Counted from the first letter of the stretch, positions 27,109-36,479 are shown. The stretch: DNA of 64,000 nt from Mycolicibacter virginiensis (GCF_022374935.2 NZ_CP092430.2:3038001-3102000), one strand, 5' to 3'. Numbers and translations: made by a program. Notes: generated by a model from the letters alone, not told the origin.

Positions 27109-28280
27109 CGGGTGATTCCGACCTTTCTCGTAGCTATCGCCTCGACGGCGCGAGCCGCTCGTTCCTTGGCCCAGCGCTGCGCATCGAGTACCTCATCCAC
27201 GGTAGCGGGTTGCGCGGCCCACTGGTCGGCGGCGCCCAGCACCTCGGCGATGGTGGCCACGATCGCCGGGAAACTGATCCGGCCCGCCAGGAAGGCCTCT
27301 GCTGCCTCCTCGTTAGCGGCGTTGTAGACCGCGGTCATGCAGCCACCGGTCTGCCCGGCGTGGCGGGCCAGCTGCACCGCCGGGAACACGGTGTCGTCGA
27401 GCGGTTCAAACTCCCAGGTGGAGGCGGTGGAGAAGTCACAGGCCGCCGCCGCACCGGGGACCCGCGCCGGCCAGCCCAGGGCCAGCGCGATCGGTAGGCG
27501 CATGTCCGGCGGGCTGGCTTGGGCGATGGTCGATCCGTCGGTGAAGGTGACCATGGAATGCACGATCGATTGCGGGTGTACGACGACGTCGATGCGGTCG
27601 TAGGGAACGCCGAACAGCAGGTGGGTTTCGATGAGCTCGAGTCCCTTGTTCACCAGCGAGGCCGAGTTCAGGGTGTTCATCGGCCCCATCGACCAGGTCG
27701 GATGCGCCCCAGCCTGCTCGGGTGTGACGTGCTCCAGCTCGGCGGCGCTCCAGCCTCGGAACGGTCCGCCCGAAGCGGTGAGCACCAGCCTGGCGACCTC
27801 GTCGGAGGTGCCGCCCCGAAGGCACTGGGCCAGCGCGGAGTGCTCGGAGTCCACCGGCACGATCTGACCCGGTTCGGCGGCCGCCAGGACCAGCGGACCG
27901 CCGGCGATCAGCGATTCCTTGTTGGCCAGGGCCAGCCGTGCACCGGTCTCCAGCGCGGCGAGGGTAGGCCGTAGTCCGAGCGCGCCGACCAGGGCGTTGA
28001 GCACCACGTCGGCCTCGGTGTCATACACCAGCCGAGTCACGGCGTCGGGGCCGCGATAGGCGGCCTCGAGCGCCTCGCCGACCTGCGTGTCGGCGACGGC
28101 GATATTGGCGACCCCGGTCTCGGCGCGCTGGTCGGCCAGCAGCTGCGGGTTACCGCCTCCGGCGGCCAGCCCGACGATCTCGAAACGGTCCGGGTTCGCC
28201 GCTACGACCTGCAACGCCTGGGTTCCGATCGAGCCGGTGGAGCCCAACAGCAGAACTTTGATCCGGCGGCCCGTGCTCAC
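27105..28280 (-). CDS. dxr: 1-deoxy-D-xylulose 5-phosphate reductoisomerase
   Basis: About 391 residues. It commits DXP to isoprenoid synthesis, producing MEP with NADPH. The cofactor motif is [17 protein letters not shown], the metal site is in [17 protein letters not shown], and the flexible catalytic region is [23 protein letters not shown] at 28280 is chosen: it lies 4 bases after the VOC gene stop and matches the start of the core fold. ATG at 28301 is in frame but overlaps the VOC gene. Confidence 0.95.
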   Translation of the reverse strand: MSTGRRIKVLLLGSTGSIGTQALQVVAANPDRFEIVGLAAGGGNPQLLADQRAETGVANIAVADTQVGEALEAAYRGPDAVTRLVYDTEADVVLNALVGALGLRPTLAALETGARLALANKESLIAGGPLVLAAAEPGQIVPVDSEHSALAQCLRGGTSDEVARLVLTASGGPFRGWSAAELEHVTPEQAGAHPTWSMGPMNTLNSASLVNKGLELIETHLLFGVPYDRIDVVVHPQSIVHSMVTFTDGSTIAQASPPDMRLPIALALGWPARVPGAAAACDFSTASTWEFEPLDDTVFPAVQLARHAGQTGGCMTAVYNAANEEAAEAFLAGRISFPAIVATIAEVLGAADQWAAQPATVDEVLDAQRWAKERAARAVEAIATRKVGITR

Positions 28281-28284
28281 CCAC

Positions 28285-28680
28285 CTATTGTGCTCCCGCA
28301 TAGTTGCCGAAGCTCCACAGGTTGCCTTCCGGGTCGCGGACGGCGAACTCACGGGCGCCGTAGTCGGTGTCGGTCAGCGGTCGGATCACCTCGGCCCGGC
28401 GCTCTAGGACCCGCTGGTATAGGCCGTCGGGGTCGGTGGTGACGACGAAACCACCGGCGGTGCCGGGTTCACGGCACCAGTCATTACCGGGCTTGTGGCT
28501 GCCGAGCATGATGCCGCCGACGCCCTCTGGCCAGCGCAGTTCGGCATGGGCGATGGTGTCGCCGTCATCGCCGTGGCGGGCAGTGACGACGAAGCCGAAG
28601 GTGTCGACGTAGTAGTCGATGAGTTTGTGCGCGTCATGCGCTTGCAGGGTCAACCAGACGGTCGGATTCTGATGCGTCAT
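28285..28680 (-). CDS. VOC-superfamily (glyoxalase/bleomycin-resistance-like) protein
   Basis: 131 residues forming paired beta-alpha-beta-beta-beta modules: [36 protein letters not shown] and the terminal [20 protein letters not shown]. The second module carries Glu-Phe and the usual DPEGN turn. VOC proteins include dioxygenases, isomerases and drug-binding proteins; nothing fixes this one's activity. Its start lies inside the end of the AraC gene (47-base overlap in another frame), so the two are cotranscribed and probably coupled. Confidence 0.8.
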   Translation of the reverse strand: MTHQNPTVWLTLQAHDAHKLIDYYVDTFGFVVTARHGDDGDTIAHAELRWPEGVGGIMLGSHKPGNDWCREPGTAGGFVVTTDPDGLYQRVLERRAEVIRPLTDTDYGAREFAVRDPEGNLWSFGNYAGAQ

Positions 28681-29554
28681 GGCTCCACTCTGACCGCGGG
28701 GCGTGTCCGCCGTCTTGAATGTTTTGGAACTCCTCGGCCAGCCATGCCGCCGGCGAGACCCCGGCGTAGCGTACGAATTCGCGAGTCAGATGAGCCTGAT
28801 CGGCGTATCCGGCAGCAACCGCCACACCTGCCAGGTCGACCTGCTGATGCCGGCGAGCATCATCGGCCATCCGGGCGGTCGCGTACTCGAAACGCATCAG
28901 CATGGCCACGGCTTTCGGAGGGTGGCCGACCTCGCGATGAAACAGCGTGGTCAGATGCCGCTGGCTCACCCCAATCTGCTCGGCAATGCCTGCGATTGGC
29001 GCCCTCCCCCGGCTGCGTCCCAGCAGCTGCCAGGCGTAGGCCACCTCGGGTCGCACAGTGGTGTCGTGTCGGCGGCGGCCCTCGACGAGATAGTTCGCCA
29101 GCAACGCAAACGCGGCCGGCCAGGACCGGGTTTCGGCGATCCGCTCATGCAGCAGCGCCGAGCCGCGGCCCAGGACGGGCATCGCGTTGAAGTCGGAAAC
29201 GCTCAACTCGGCTGCGGGCACGCCGAAGACCGCGCGTGAGGCCAGCGGGTGTAGGGCCACCTGCACGCCCGCTTGACCGCGACGCTGGCGCACGTGACTC
29301 GCCTGCACGTGCAGTCCGCCGAGGATGACCGGATTCGGCGCGGCCGTCGGTAGCGCCTCGGCTGTTTCGGCGGCTTCCACTCCCTCGTCGAGGCTGACGA
29401 TGAACGTCAACGTCGACGACGGCATCCCGCGGTGCACGGTGTCCGGCACATCGAGTGCGCGGTAACCCACCATCGACGTCACGCCGGGCGCGGTGCGGGG
29501 CGGGGCCACGGCGAAATCCCAGAGCTGTGGCGCTTGATCGGCATCAGCGGCCAT
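28634..29554 (-). CDS. AraC-family transcriptional regulator
   Basis: About 306 residues. The C-terminal double helix-turn-helix is clear: IAGIAEQIGVSQRHLTTLFH, REVGHPPKAVAMLMRFEYA, LAGVAVAAGYADQAHLTREF and YAGVSPAAWL. The N-terminal part is a DUF6597-like sensor domain. ATG at 29554 is chosen; a reading from 29740 would run through the tandem repeats and operator of the divergent gene. It overlaps the VOC gene, which it may regulate together with the divergent oxygenase operon (inference). Confidence 0.85.
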   Translation of the reverse strand: MAADADQAPQLWDFAVAPPRTAPGVTSMVGYRALDVPDTVHRGMPSSTLTFIVSLDEGVEAAETAEALPTAAPNPVILGGLHVQASHVRQRRGQAGVQVALHPLASRAVFGVPAAELSVSDFNAMPVLGRGSALLHERIAETRSWPAAFALLANYLVEGRRRHDTTVRPEVAYAWQLLGRSRGRAPIAGIAEQIGVSQRHLTTLFHREVGHPPKAVAMLMRFEYATARMADDARRHQQVDLAGVAVAAGYADQAHLTREFVRYAGVSPAAWLAEEFQNIQDGGHAPRSEWSHDASESDRLVDPASA

Positions 29555-29583
29555 GCGCCCACGGTATCCCCGAAATCTGACCC

Positions 29584-29628
29584 TTGACCGCCCATCACCG
29601 CCGATGCAGAATCCTACACAGTGTAGGA
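29584..29628 (+). promoter_or_regulatory. Promoter with 17-bp palindromic operator for the MpaB-type oxygenase operon
   Basis: TTGACC (29584-29589), a 17-base spacer and CAGAAT (29607-29612) predict a start near 29619. Covering that point is the perfect palindrome TCCTACAC-A-GTGTAGGA (29612-29628, 8+1+8). The third gene of the operon encodes a TetR protein, the natural candidate to bind it. Confidence 0.6.
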
Positions 29629-29631
29629 ATT

Positions 29632-29710
29632 CGAGCGAGCCAGGAAATCGAGAACGAGCCAGGAAATCGAGAACGAGCCAGAAAATCGAGAACGAGCCAG
29701 AAAATTGGCG
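29632..29710 (+). repeat. 19-bp tandem repeat, four copies, in the 5' leader
   Basis: CAGGAAATCGAGAACGAGC recurs at 29641, 29660, 29679 and 29698, 19 bases apart, with G-to-A changes in the last two copies. It lies between the operator and the oxygenase ribosome-binding site, so it would be transcribed as an untranslated leader. Copy number could affect expression. Confidence 0.85.
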
Positions 29711-29723
29711 AAAGGCAGACGAA

Positions 29724-30809
29724 ATGAGCACTCTGCGCACGTGGCTGTCCCTGCCCGACGCCGAGCCGGCCGAGGATTACGGATTCTTCGGCCCCGACTC
29801 GGCGACCTGGAAGGTCTGGAGCTACCCGACATCACTATCGATCGGATTCCAGCGCGCCGTTGTCATCGAAGAACTCGACCCCGCGCTGGTCGCCTCCGTC
29901 GATGCCACCCAGGCGATCTATGACCGGCCGCGGACCCGCTACGACCGCACCCTGCGCTACTTCGCGATGGTGGCCTTCGGCGAGAGCCGCACCACTGCAG
30001 AAGCAGCCGACATGCTGGTCCGGATCCACTCCAAAGCCATCGGCGTCGACCCGGTCACCGGCGCGCACTATGACGCCAACGACCCGGCCTCTCAGATGTG
30101 GATCCACCTCACCGCCTGGCACTCGATCCTGTACGCCTACGAGAAGTACGGACCCGGACCGCTTTCGTCGGACGAAGAGGCGTCCTACTGGGCCGACTGC
30201 GCCAAAGCAGCCGAACTGCAGACCCTCGACCCGGCCGATGTACCGCGCACCCGGGAAGGCGTCGCGGCCTACTTCGACCAGATGCGCCCGCAGCTGATCA
30301 ACTCCGCCATCGCCCGGCGCGCGATGGCGCACCTGCTGCACGCCGAGGTGATCCTGCCGCAGTCGCTGCCGAAGCTGCTGTGGCCGGGCGCGCTGGTCGT
30401 TACCGCGTTCCTGCGCCGCGGCACCCTGGCGACCATGCCCCGCTGGATGCGCAAGCTCGGCGGCTTGAAAGCCACCGACACCTCTCGGGTGCTCGACGCA
30501 CTGATCGTGCCGCCGCTGAGCGCCGCGTTCACGCTGCTGAGCCTGAGTCCCCGCGTGCAGTTGATGCTGCTGCGGCTGATCTCACCGATGACGCTTCCGA
30601 TCGGCACCCGGGTGCTGCGTGCGATCCGGCCGGTGAACCCGGTCACCACGACTCCGCGGGAAGCCCAGAAACGCTACGGCTACGCCGTACCGGCGCAGGC
30701 CCATCTGGAATTCCGAGCCAAGCAGTCGCATCGGGTCTTCGGCGAAGGCCTGGCGCCCAGCGACGAGGGGCTCATCGAGTCCCAGCCGATCCTGGGGAGC
30801 ATCCGATGA
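29724..30809 (+). CDS. DUF2236 / MpaB-family oxygenase-like protein
   Basis: 361 residues, of the family that includes fungal MpaB and rubber oxygenases (latex clearing proteins). These bind haem b or act on long hydrophobic chains. Family marks are YDRTLRYFAMVAFGESRT, MWIHLTAWHSILYAYEKYG (the conserved W-x-H region), and LINSAIARRAMAHLLHAEV. No signal peptide is seen; a hydrophobic stretch near residue 225 could touch the membrane. ATG at 29724 follows AAAGG. It is the first gene of an operon with a small membrane protein and TetR. The substrate is unknown. Confidence 0.82.
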   Translation: MSTLRTWLSLPDAEPAEDYGFFGPDSATWKVWSYPTSLSIGFQRAVVIEELDPALVASVDATQAIYDRPRTRYDRTLRYFAMVAFGESRTTAEAADMLVRIHSKAIGVDPVTGAHYDANDPASQMWIHLTAWHSILYAYEKYGPGPLSSDEEASYWADCAKAAELQTLDPADVPRTREGVAAYFDQMRPQLINSAIARRAMAHLLHAEVILPQSLPKLLWPGALVVTAFLRRGTLATMPRWMRKLGGLKATDTSRVLDALIVPPLSAAFTLLSLSPRVQLMLLRLISPMTLPIGTRVLRAIRPVNPVTTTPREAQKRYGYAVPAQAHLEFRAKQSHRVFGEGLAPSDEGLIESQPILGSIR

Positions 30810-31042
30810 ACCTTGGGAGCGTGGCGCGCCTGCTGGACCGTCAGCTCAGCATCCGCCAGCTGTTCTACCTCGCAGTAATGGGCTCGGTGCTGCTCAGCGC
30901 CTACCTGGTGATCGGCGTGTACTGGGCCGGCAGCCACTACCAGCACCTGCATGAGGTGCGCGGACTCGACAAGGTGTTCTCGGTTCTCGGGGAGATCGTG
31001 GCCTGGCCGGTGCTGATCTTCGCCGACATCCAATTACGCTGA
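30806..31042 (+). CDS. Small membrane protein
   Basis: 78 residues. Its ATG overlaps the stop of the oxygenase gene (ATGA). One strong transmembrane segment is FYLAVMGSVLLSAYLVIGVY, and a weaker hydrophobic C-terminal stretch is EIVAWPVLIFADIQL. I do not recognise it. Tight coupling suggests that it anchors or assists the oxygenase. Confidence 0.7.
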   Translation: MNLGSVARLLDRQLSIRQLFYLAVMGSVLLSAYLVIGVYWAGSHYQHLHEVRGLDKVFSVLGEIVAWPVLIFADIQLR

Positions 31043-31046
31043 GCCG

Positions 31047-31661
31047 GTGCCGGAACCAGCCGCGAACCGGTCCCGCGCCGAGCATCTCGGGCCCGAACGA
31101 CGTCGGCCGCAGGTGCTCGACGCCGCCCTGCAGATCGCTGCCGAGCACGGAGTCGCCGGGGTAACCATGAAGGCGATCGCCGAGCGGATCGGTGTCACCC
31201 GTCCGGTGGTGTACGCCTGCTACGACGGCCGGGGCGAGGTGCTGGCCGCGCTGCTCGACCGCGAGACCGAGCTGATGCTGACCAGCCTGCTCGGAGCTCT
31301 GCCACCGCAGCGAGCCAGCAGCGTCGAAGACCGGTTCATCGCCGGGTTCCGCGCGTTCCTGTCCGCCGTGCGTGAACGGCCGGCATCATGGCGGATCATC
31401 TTCAGCGCCGACCAGGATCCGGTCCTGGCGGCTGCCGTAGTCTCGGGCCGGGCCCGGCTCACCGAGCGGGTCGCCACCGTGATGCAGCCACTGGTGGAAC
31501 ACCGAGCCCCGACCACCCACACCCTGGCCGCGCTCACCGAAGTGTTCCTGGCGATCTGCGAAGCCGCGGCACGGATGCTGCTCGACGGCGACCAGCAATG
31601 GACGCCCGAGAGCCTGGCCGCGATCGTCGGCCCGGCCGCCTACCGGACGTTCGAGATCTAG
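31047..31661 (+). CDS. TetR-family regulator (third gene of the oxygenase operon)
   Basis: 204 residues. The helix-turn-helix is VLDAALQIAAEHGVAGVTMK then AIAERIGVTRPVVYACYDGR. The C-terminal domain is all-helical. The GTG start at 31047 is 4 bases after the previous stop. It probably represses its own operon through the palindrome at 29612-29628. Confidence 0.87.
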   Translation: MPEPAANRSRAEHLGPERRRPQVLDAALQIAAEHGVAGVTMKAIAERIGVTRPVVYACYDGRGEVLAALLDRETELMLTSLLGALPPQRASSVEDRFIAGFRAFLSAVRERPASWRIIFSADQDPVLAAAVVSGRARLTERVATVMQPLVEHRAPTTHTLAALTEVFLAICEAAARMLLDGDQQWTPESLAAIVGPAAYRTFEI

Positions 31662-31758
31662 GCGCCCGAAGCGCGACCCAACGGGTCGCCGCCCTGCGGT
31701 GCACTGACCGGCCGTATGCCAGAATGATGCGAACCTGCTGCGAACCTAAGGAGTCGAA

Positions 31759-32013
31759 GTGGCCAGTACCGAGGTGGAGCGCCACACCGGGGTTGACCCT
31801 GTCGAGGTGCCGTCTGCGGCGTGGGGTTGGAGCGCCATCAACTACCGCACCTGGCACATCGTCGGCTTCGGCATCGTCGGTTTCCTGCTGCTCATGCTGC
31901 GCGGCAACCACATCGGCCACGTCGAGGACTACTTCCTGCTCGGATTCGCGGCGCTGACGCTGTTCGTGGTGGTGCGCGACATCGTTCTCCGCAACCGCGG
32001 CCGGCTGCGCTAG
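31759..32013 (+). CDS. DUF2631 transmembrane protein (Rv2876-like)
   Basis: 84 residues. The soluble N-terminus (ASTEVERHTGVDPVEVPSAA) is followed by two hydrophobic helices (WHIVGFGIVGFLLLMLRGN and DYFLLGFAALTLFVVVRDIV) and a basic tail. This is the actinobacterial DUF2631 family; position and sequence match Rv2876. GTG at 31759 has a perfect AAGGAG six bases upstream. Function unknown. Confidence 0.87.
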   Translation: MASTEVERHTGVDPVEVPSAAWGWSAINYRTWHIVGFGIVGFLLLMLRGNHIGHVEDYFLLGFAALTLFVVVRDIVLRNRGRLR

Positions 32014-32033
32014 CCGAGCCCCGTACTGAGCGC

Positions 32034-32090
32034 CGAAACCGACGTTTCGCAGGCGAAGTTCGAGACGAAGCCTGCAAAACGTCGGTTTCG
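32034..32090. terminator. 21-bp-stem hairpin between convergent genes
   Basis: Arms 32034-32054 and 32070-32090 (CGAAACCGACGTTT...GCAGGC and its complement) pair over 21 positions with one mismatch around a 15-base loop. It lies between DUF2631 (plus) and rlmN (minus), so it can terminate both. Confidence 0.75.
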
Positions 32091-32110
32091 ATGAAGTAAG
32101 GGACGTAGGA

Positions 32111-33205
32111 CTAGTCGCGTTCAGCCGCCAACTGGCCGCACGCCGCAGCGATTTCGCGGCCGCGGGTGTCGCGGACCGTGCATTCCACGCCTTGGGCCCG
32201 GACGCGCCGGACGAATTCCCGCTCCACCGGCTTGGGGCTGGCGTCCCATTCGCTTCCCGGCGTGGGATTGAGCGGAATCAGGTTGACGTGCACCAGCGGC
32301 CCCAGCGCCTTGTGCAGCTTTTTGCCCAAAAGATCTGCCCGCCAGGGCTGATCGTTGACGTCGCGGATCAATGCGTATTCCACTGAGACCCGCCGGCCGG
32401 TGACGTCGGCGTAGTAGCGGGCGGCGTCGAGGGCTTCGGAGACCTTCCACCGGTTGTTGACCGGAACGAGCGTGTCGCGCAGTTCGTCATCGGGGGTGTG
32501 CAGCGACAGCGCGAGTGTCACCCCGAGGCGCTCGTCGGCGAGCTTGCGGATCGCCGGGGCCAGTCCCACCGTGGACACCGTCACCGATCGCGCCGAGATA
32601 CCGAAGCCGTTGGGCGCCGGCTCGATGATGCGCCGTACCGCGGCCACCACCCGGGCGTAGTTGGCCAGCGGCTCCCCCATCCCCATGAACACGATGTTGG
32701 AGAGCCTGCCGTGGTCCCGGTCGCGGAGTTCGACCGACGCCGCCCGCACCTGCTCGAGAATCTCGGCGGTGGACAGATTGCGGGTGAGACCGGCCTGCCC
32801 GGTCGCACAGAACGGGCACGCCATGCCGCAGCCGGCCTGCGAGGAGATGCACACGGTGTTGCGGCGCGGATAGCGCATCAGCACCGATTCGAACTTGGTG
32901 TTGTCGTGGGCGCGCCACAGCGTCTTGCGGGTCTCACCGGCATCGCATTCGATCTCGCTGGACGCGGTCAGCAGCGTGGGGAACAGCGCATCGGCCACCG
33001 AGGAGCGCACCGCGGCGGGCAGGTCGGTCATCTGCTGCGGATCGGCGATCAGCCGGCCGTAGTACTGGTTCGCCAGCTGTTTGGCGCGAAATGCCGGCAA
33101 CCCCAGCTCGGCGACCGCGGCCACCACGCCTTCGGCGTCGAGGTCGGCCAGATGCCGCGGCGGCAGTGCCCGCCGCGGTGCGGTGAACACCAGCTGTTGC
33201 GTCAT
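32111..33205 (-). CDS. rlmN: 23S rRNA A2503 / tRNA A37 C2-methyltransferase
   Basis: A 364-residue radical-SAM methyltransferase. The iron-sulfur cluster Cys126-x3-Cys130-x2-Cys133 is in [27 protein letters not shown] is the SAM contact; the C-terminal resolving Cys is in [10 protein letters not shown]. It methylates A2503 in the ribosomal peptidyl-transferase centre and A37 in some tRNAs. Same length as I recall for Rv2880c. It ends the pyrH-frr-cdsA-rlmN run. Confidence 0.96.
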   Translation of the reverse strand: MTQQLVFTAPRRALPPRHLADLDAEGVVAAVAELGLPAFRAKQLANQYYGRLIADPQQMTDLPAAVRSSVADALFPTLLTASSEIECDAGETRKTLWRAHDNTKFESVLMRYPRRNTVCISSQAGCGMACPFCATGQAGLTRNLSTAEILEQVRAASVELRDRDHGRLSNIVFMGMGEPLANYARVVAAVRRIIEPAPNGFGISARSVTVSTVGLAPAIRKLADERLGVTLALSLHTPDDELRDTLVPVNNRWKVSEALDAARYYADVTGRRVSVEYALIRDVNDQPWRADLLGKKLHKALGPLVHVNLIPLNPTPGSEWDASPKPVEREFVRRVRAQGVECTVRDTRGREIAAACGQLAAERD

Positions 33206-33229
33206 GATCCGTTCCAGTATGCCGGTGAC

Positions 33230-34096
33230 TCAGGGCAGGACGGTCAGCACGATCCAGGTCACCACGGCCGAGGGCAGCAGCGCGTCGAGCCGGTCCATGA
33301 GCCCGCCGTGTCCGGGCAGCAGCCGTCCCATGTCTTTGATGCCCAGATCGCGTTTGACCTGCGATTCGATTAGGTCGCCGAAGACTCCGGTGAACACCAG
33401 CAGCAGCCCCAGCGGCAGCCCCACCCACCACGGCCGGTCGAGGAACACCGTCACCGCGAACACGGCCGCGCCAACGCCGAGCACCAGTGATCCGCCGAGA
33501 CCCTCCCAGGACTTCTTCGGGCTGATCGCCGGCGCCATCGGGTGCTTACCGAACAGCACACCGACGGCGTAGCCGCCGATGTCGGAGAAGACCACCGGGA
33601 ACAACAGGCACAACACCCGACCGGGGCCGTCATCGCGGAAGACCAGCAGCGCCGCGAAGCTCATGCATAGCGGCACCCACACCGCGATCAGGATCGTCGC
33701 CGACATGTCTCGCAGATAGTTGACCGGGGCGTGGTCCAGCCCCCGGCCCACCAGCCGCCAGATCATGACGATCACCACAGTCGCCCCGAAGGCACCCAGC
33801 ACTCCGCGGGCGCCGAACGGCAGCGACAGCCACAGCATCGCCTGGCCGCCGAGTGCCAGCGGGATGAACGGCACGTCGTAGCCGACTTCACGCAGCCGCC
33901 GGGTGATCTCATGGGTGGCAACCGGAGCGGCCACCGCCAGGATCAGCACCCAGAAGCGCGGGGCGAACAACAGCGTGTAGACCAGCGTCCCGCCCAGCAC
34001 TGCGCCCACGGCGATAGCCGCGGGAAGGTTGCGTCCAGCTCGCGATTGTTTCGGTTGTGAATCCGCGGCGTCTACGCCGGTGTCTTGGTCTGCCAC
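33230..34096 (-). CDS. cdsA: Phosphatidate cytidylyltransferase
   Basis: A 288-residue polytopic membrane enzyme that makes CDP-diacylglycerol from phosphatidate and CTP, feeding PI, PE and cardiolipin synthesis. About eight hydrophobic helices are seen. The family signature is complete: ESQVKRDLGIKDMGRLLPGH followed by GGLMDRLD. The start is GTG at 34096, 22 bases after the frr stop. Confidence 0.95.
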   Translation of the reverse strand: MADQDTGVDAADSQPKQSRAGRNLPAAIAVGAVLGGTLVYTLLFAPRFWVLILAVAAPVATHEITRRLREVGYDVPFIPLALGGQAMLWLSLPFGARGVLGAFGATVVIVMIWRLVGRGLDHAPVNYLRDMSATILIAVWVPLCMSFAALLVFRDDGPGRVLCLLFPVVFSDIGGYAVGVLFGKHPMAPAISPKKSWEGLGGSLVLGVGAAVFAVTVFLDRPWWVGLPLGLLLVFTGVFGDLIESQVKRDLGIKDMGRLLPGHGGLMDRLDALLPSAVVTWIVLTVLP

Positions 34097-34118
34097 GGTT
34101 GTGCCTGCTGAACGGCCG

Positions 34119-34676
34119 TTAGACCTCCAGCAGCTCGCCTTCTTTGTGCTTGACCAGTTCGTCGATCTGGGTCACGTATTGCTGGGTGGACTTGTCCAGG
34201 TCCTTCTCCGCCCGACCGACCTCGTCCTCGCCGGCGTCGCCGTCTTTGCGGATACGGTGCAGTTCTTCCATCGCCTTGCGGCGGATGTTGCGCACCGAGA
34301 CCTTGGCGTCCTCCCCCTTGGCCTTGGCCTGCTTGACCAGCTCTTTGCGTCGTTCCTCGGTGAGCTGCGGCACCGACACCCGAATCAGCGAACCGTCGTT
34401 GCTGGGGTTCAAGCCGAGGTCGGAGTTGCGGATCGCGGTCTCGATGGGCCCCAACTGCGATGCCTCGTAGGGCTTGATCACGACAAGTCGCGCCTCGGGC
34501 ACATTGATGCTGCACAGCTGGGTGATCGGGGTGATCGACCCGTAGTAGTCGATGACGATCCGGGAGAACATGCCCGGGTTGGCCCGGCCGGTGCGGATGG
34601 TCGAAAGGTCGTCACGGGCCACCGACACGGCCTTCTCCATTTTCTCTTCGGCATCGAAGAGAGCCTCGTCGATCAT
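34119..34676 (-). CDS. frr: Ribosome recycling factor
   Basis: 185 residues, the usual length. With EF-G it splits the post-termination ribosome. The three-helix-bundle/beta-sandwich pattern is intact: [59 protein letters not shown] and [14 protein letters not shown]. It follows pyrH by 70 bases, the standard bacterial order. Confidence 0.97.
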   Translation of the reverse strand: MIDEALFDAEEKMEKAVSVARDDLSTIRTGRANPGMFSRIVIDYYGSITPITQLCSINVPEARLVVIKPYEASQLGPIETAIRNSDLGLNPSNDGSLIRVSVPQLTEERRKELVKQAKAKGEDAKVSVRNIRRKAMEELHRIRKDGDAGEDEVGRAEKDLDKSTQQYVTQIDELVKHKEGELLEV

Positions 34677-34746
34677 GTGCCCCGCTCCTCGTTATCGCTT
34701 TCGCTGTAGCGCCGTTGCCGCCGGTGGTCACCCGCACCGCGCCCAT

Positions 34747-35496
34747 TCAGCTGGTGACTAGTGTCCCGATCTTCTCACCCGCGACCGCCCGCGCGATATT
34801 TCCATCGGTCAACAGGTTGAACACCAGGATCGGCATGCCATTGTCCATGCACAGACTGAACGCGGTGGCATCGGCCACCTTCAGGCCCCGCTCGATGACC
34901 TCGCGATGGGTGATCGAGGTGAGCAGTTCGGCGTCCGGGTCGACGCGAGGGTCCGCGGTGAAGATGCCGTCGACCGCCTTGGCCATCAGCACCACCTGGG
35001 CGCCGATCTCCAGCGCGCGCTGAGCCGCCGTGGTGTCGGTGGAGAAATACGGCAGTCCCATGCCGGCGCCGAAGATCACTACCCGGCCCTTCTCCAGATG
35101 CCGCTGCGCCCGCAGCGGGATGTAGGGCTCAGCGACCTGCCCCATGGTGATGGCGGTCTGCACCCGGGTGTCGATACCTTCTTTTTCCAGGAAGTCCTGC
35201 AGCGCAAGGCTGTTCATCACGGTACCGAGCATGCCCATGTAGTCCGAGCGCATCCGTTCCATGCCGCGCTGCTGCAACTGGGCGCCACGGAAGAAGTTGC
35301 CGCCGCCGATCACCACGGCCACCTGCACGCCGTCGCGGACCACTTCGGCGATTTGGCGGGCCACCTGGGCGACCACATCGGGATCGAGCCCTACCTGCCC
35401 GCCGCCGAACATCTCCCCCCCGAGCTTGAGCAATACCCGGGAAAAAGGGGGGCGGCCGGCCGGCCGGTCTCCGTCGGTACTCGTCGGCTCCGTCAT
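34747..35496 (-). CDS. pyrH: UMP kinase
   Basis: 249 residues. A hexameric amino-acid-kinase-fold enzyme that phosphorylates [16 protein letters not shown] is the phosphate loop; [19 protein letters not shown] and [20 protein letters not shown] are family signatures. ATG at 35496 has GGAGGAG five bases upstream. The mycobacterial N-terminal extension ([13 protein letters not shown]) is shorter than in Rv2883c. A candidate promoter is at 35556-35585. Confidence 0.96.
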   Translation of the reverse strand: MTEPTSTDGDRPAGRPPFSRVLLKLGGEMFGGGQVGLDPDVVAQVARQIAEVVRDGVQVAVVIGGGNFFRGAQLQQRGMERMRSDYMGMLGTVMNSLALQDFLEKEGIDTRVQTAITMGQVAEPYIPLRAQRHLEKGRVVIFGAGMGLPYFSTDTTAAQRALEIGAQVVLMAKAVDGIFTADPRVDPDAELLTSITHREVIERGLKVADATAFSLCMDNGMPILVFNLLTDGNIARAVAGEKIGTLVTS

Positions 35497-35555
35497 CAGG
35501 CTCCTCCGGGCTGCGCGCATATGACAGCGCCATCGCGGCAATCGTCCGCGACGGC

Positions 35556-35585
35556 ATTGTCATCCTGCCCTACCGGAACGGTCAA
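35556..35585 (-). promoter_or_regulatory. Candidate pyrH operon promoter
   Basis: On the minus strand TTGACC (35585-35580), 18 bases, GACAAT (35561-35556). It lies 60 bases before the pyrH start in the divergent gap with arsR. Confidence 0.4.
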
Positions 35586-35628
35586 ACAGAGCCCGGGGTG
35601 GCGACGCCGCCCTCAACCGTCTCAACAT

Positions 35629-35676
35629 ATGAAGATATTTTCAATTGATGCTTTCACTGCTATGGTCTGCGCTGTG
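35629..35676 (+). promoter_or_regulatory. arsR promoter and possible ArsR operator
   Basis: TATGGT (35661-35666) ends 7 bases before GTG 35674, with a weak TTTTCA at -35 spacing (35638-35643). The AT-rich segment ATGAAGATATTTTCAA (35629-35644) contains a TGAA...TTCA inverted repeat of ArsR/SmtB-operator type. Confidence 0.4.
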
Positions 35677-36003
35677 CCGAACTCGCTCCATCAGGTGAAA
35701 GCCGAGTTCTTCAAGACCCTCGGGCACCCCGCCCGGATCCGGATCCTGGAGCTGCTCTCCGAACGCGACCACACCGTCGGCGAGTTGCTCCCCGAGATCG
35801 GCCTCGAGGCATCGAACCTGTCCCAACAACTGGGTGTCTTGCGTCGTGCGGGCGTGGTGACAGCGGCCAAGGACGGCAATGCGGTGGTCTACTCGATCGC
35901 CTCGCCGGTGATCGCCGAACTGCTCGCCGTGGCGCGCAAGGCGCTGGCCGGATTGCTCAACGAACAAGTGGCCATCCTCGATGACCTGCGAGCCGGGCAA
36001 TGA
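35674..36003 (+). CDS. ArsR-family regulator (Rv0081-like)
   Basis: About 109 residues forming a winged helix: KAEFFKTLGHPARIRILELL, HTVGELLPEIGLEASNLSQQ, LGVLRRAGVVTAAKDGNAVV. No metal-binding Cys pair is present in the recognition or C-terminal helices, as in Rv0081, so it is unlikely to be a classic metal sensor. In M. tuberculosis Rv0081 is a hypoxia-response regulator that precedes the same hyc-like genes. GTG at 35674 is preferred as a leaderless start; ATG at 35662 overlaps the -10 box. The stop overlaps the next start (ATGA). Confidence 0.88.
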   Translation: MPNSLHQVKAEFFKTLGHPARIRILELLSERDHTVGELLPEIGLEASNLSQQLGVLRRAGVVTAAKDGNAVVYSIASPVIAELLAVARKALAGLLNEQVAILDDLRAGQ

Positions 36004-36479
36004 GCTGGCTCACCAGAATCCGTGCCCTGGGCCGTGTCACCGAGCCTGCCGGCGCCCGTCCACCGACCGCCACCGAACCGCCGGGAGGCGTGACGGGCTC
36101 GCTGCAGATCCGCCACGTCGACGCCGGATCGTGCAATGGCTGCGAGATCGAGATCGCCGGGGCTTTCAGCCCGGTGTACGACGCCGAGCGATTCGGCGCC
36201 CGGCTCGTCGCCTCCCCGCGTCACGCCGACGCCCTGCTGGTCACCGGCGTGGTCACCCGCAACATGGCCGAGCCGCTGCGCAACACCCTGGAGGCCACCC
36301 CGCAGCCTCGCAAAGTCATCGCGTGCGGGGACTGTGCCCTCAACCGCGGGGTGTTCGCGCAGTCGTACGCAACGGTGGGGGCCGTCGGCGAGGTGGTTCC
36401 GGTCGATGTCGAGATCCCCGGCTGCCCACCGACCCCCGAGCAGATCCTCGACGCGCTGCGGTCGGTGACCGGCCGGTGA
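36000..36479 (+). CDS. NuoB/HycG-like iron-sulfur subunit (Rv0082-like)
   Basis: 159 residues. Homologue of the small [4Fe-4S] subunit of complex I and group 4 hydrogenases. The cluster ligands are visible: C45-x2-C48 in DAGSCNGCEIEI, C109 (with C112) in VIACGDCALNRG and C142 in IPGCPPTPEQIL. It should hold the cluster next to the large subunit's former active site. Overlaps on both sides (ATGA with arsR, GTGA with the next gene) show one operon. Confidence 0.88.
   Translation: MSWLTRIRALGRVTEPAGARPPTATEPPGGVTGSLQIRHVDAGSCNGCEIEIAGAFSPVYDAERFGARLVASPRHADALLVTGVVTRNMAEPLRNTLEATPQPRKVIACGDCALNRGVFAQSYATVGAVGEVVPVDVEIPGCPPTPEQILDALRSVTGR

Noticed and set aside
29555..29740. AraC regulator starting at 29740
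   Set aside because: The extension runs antisense through the 19-bp repeats and the divergent promoter and has no conserved residues; ATG 29554 is sufficient.
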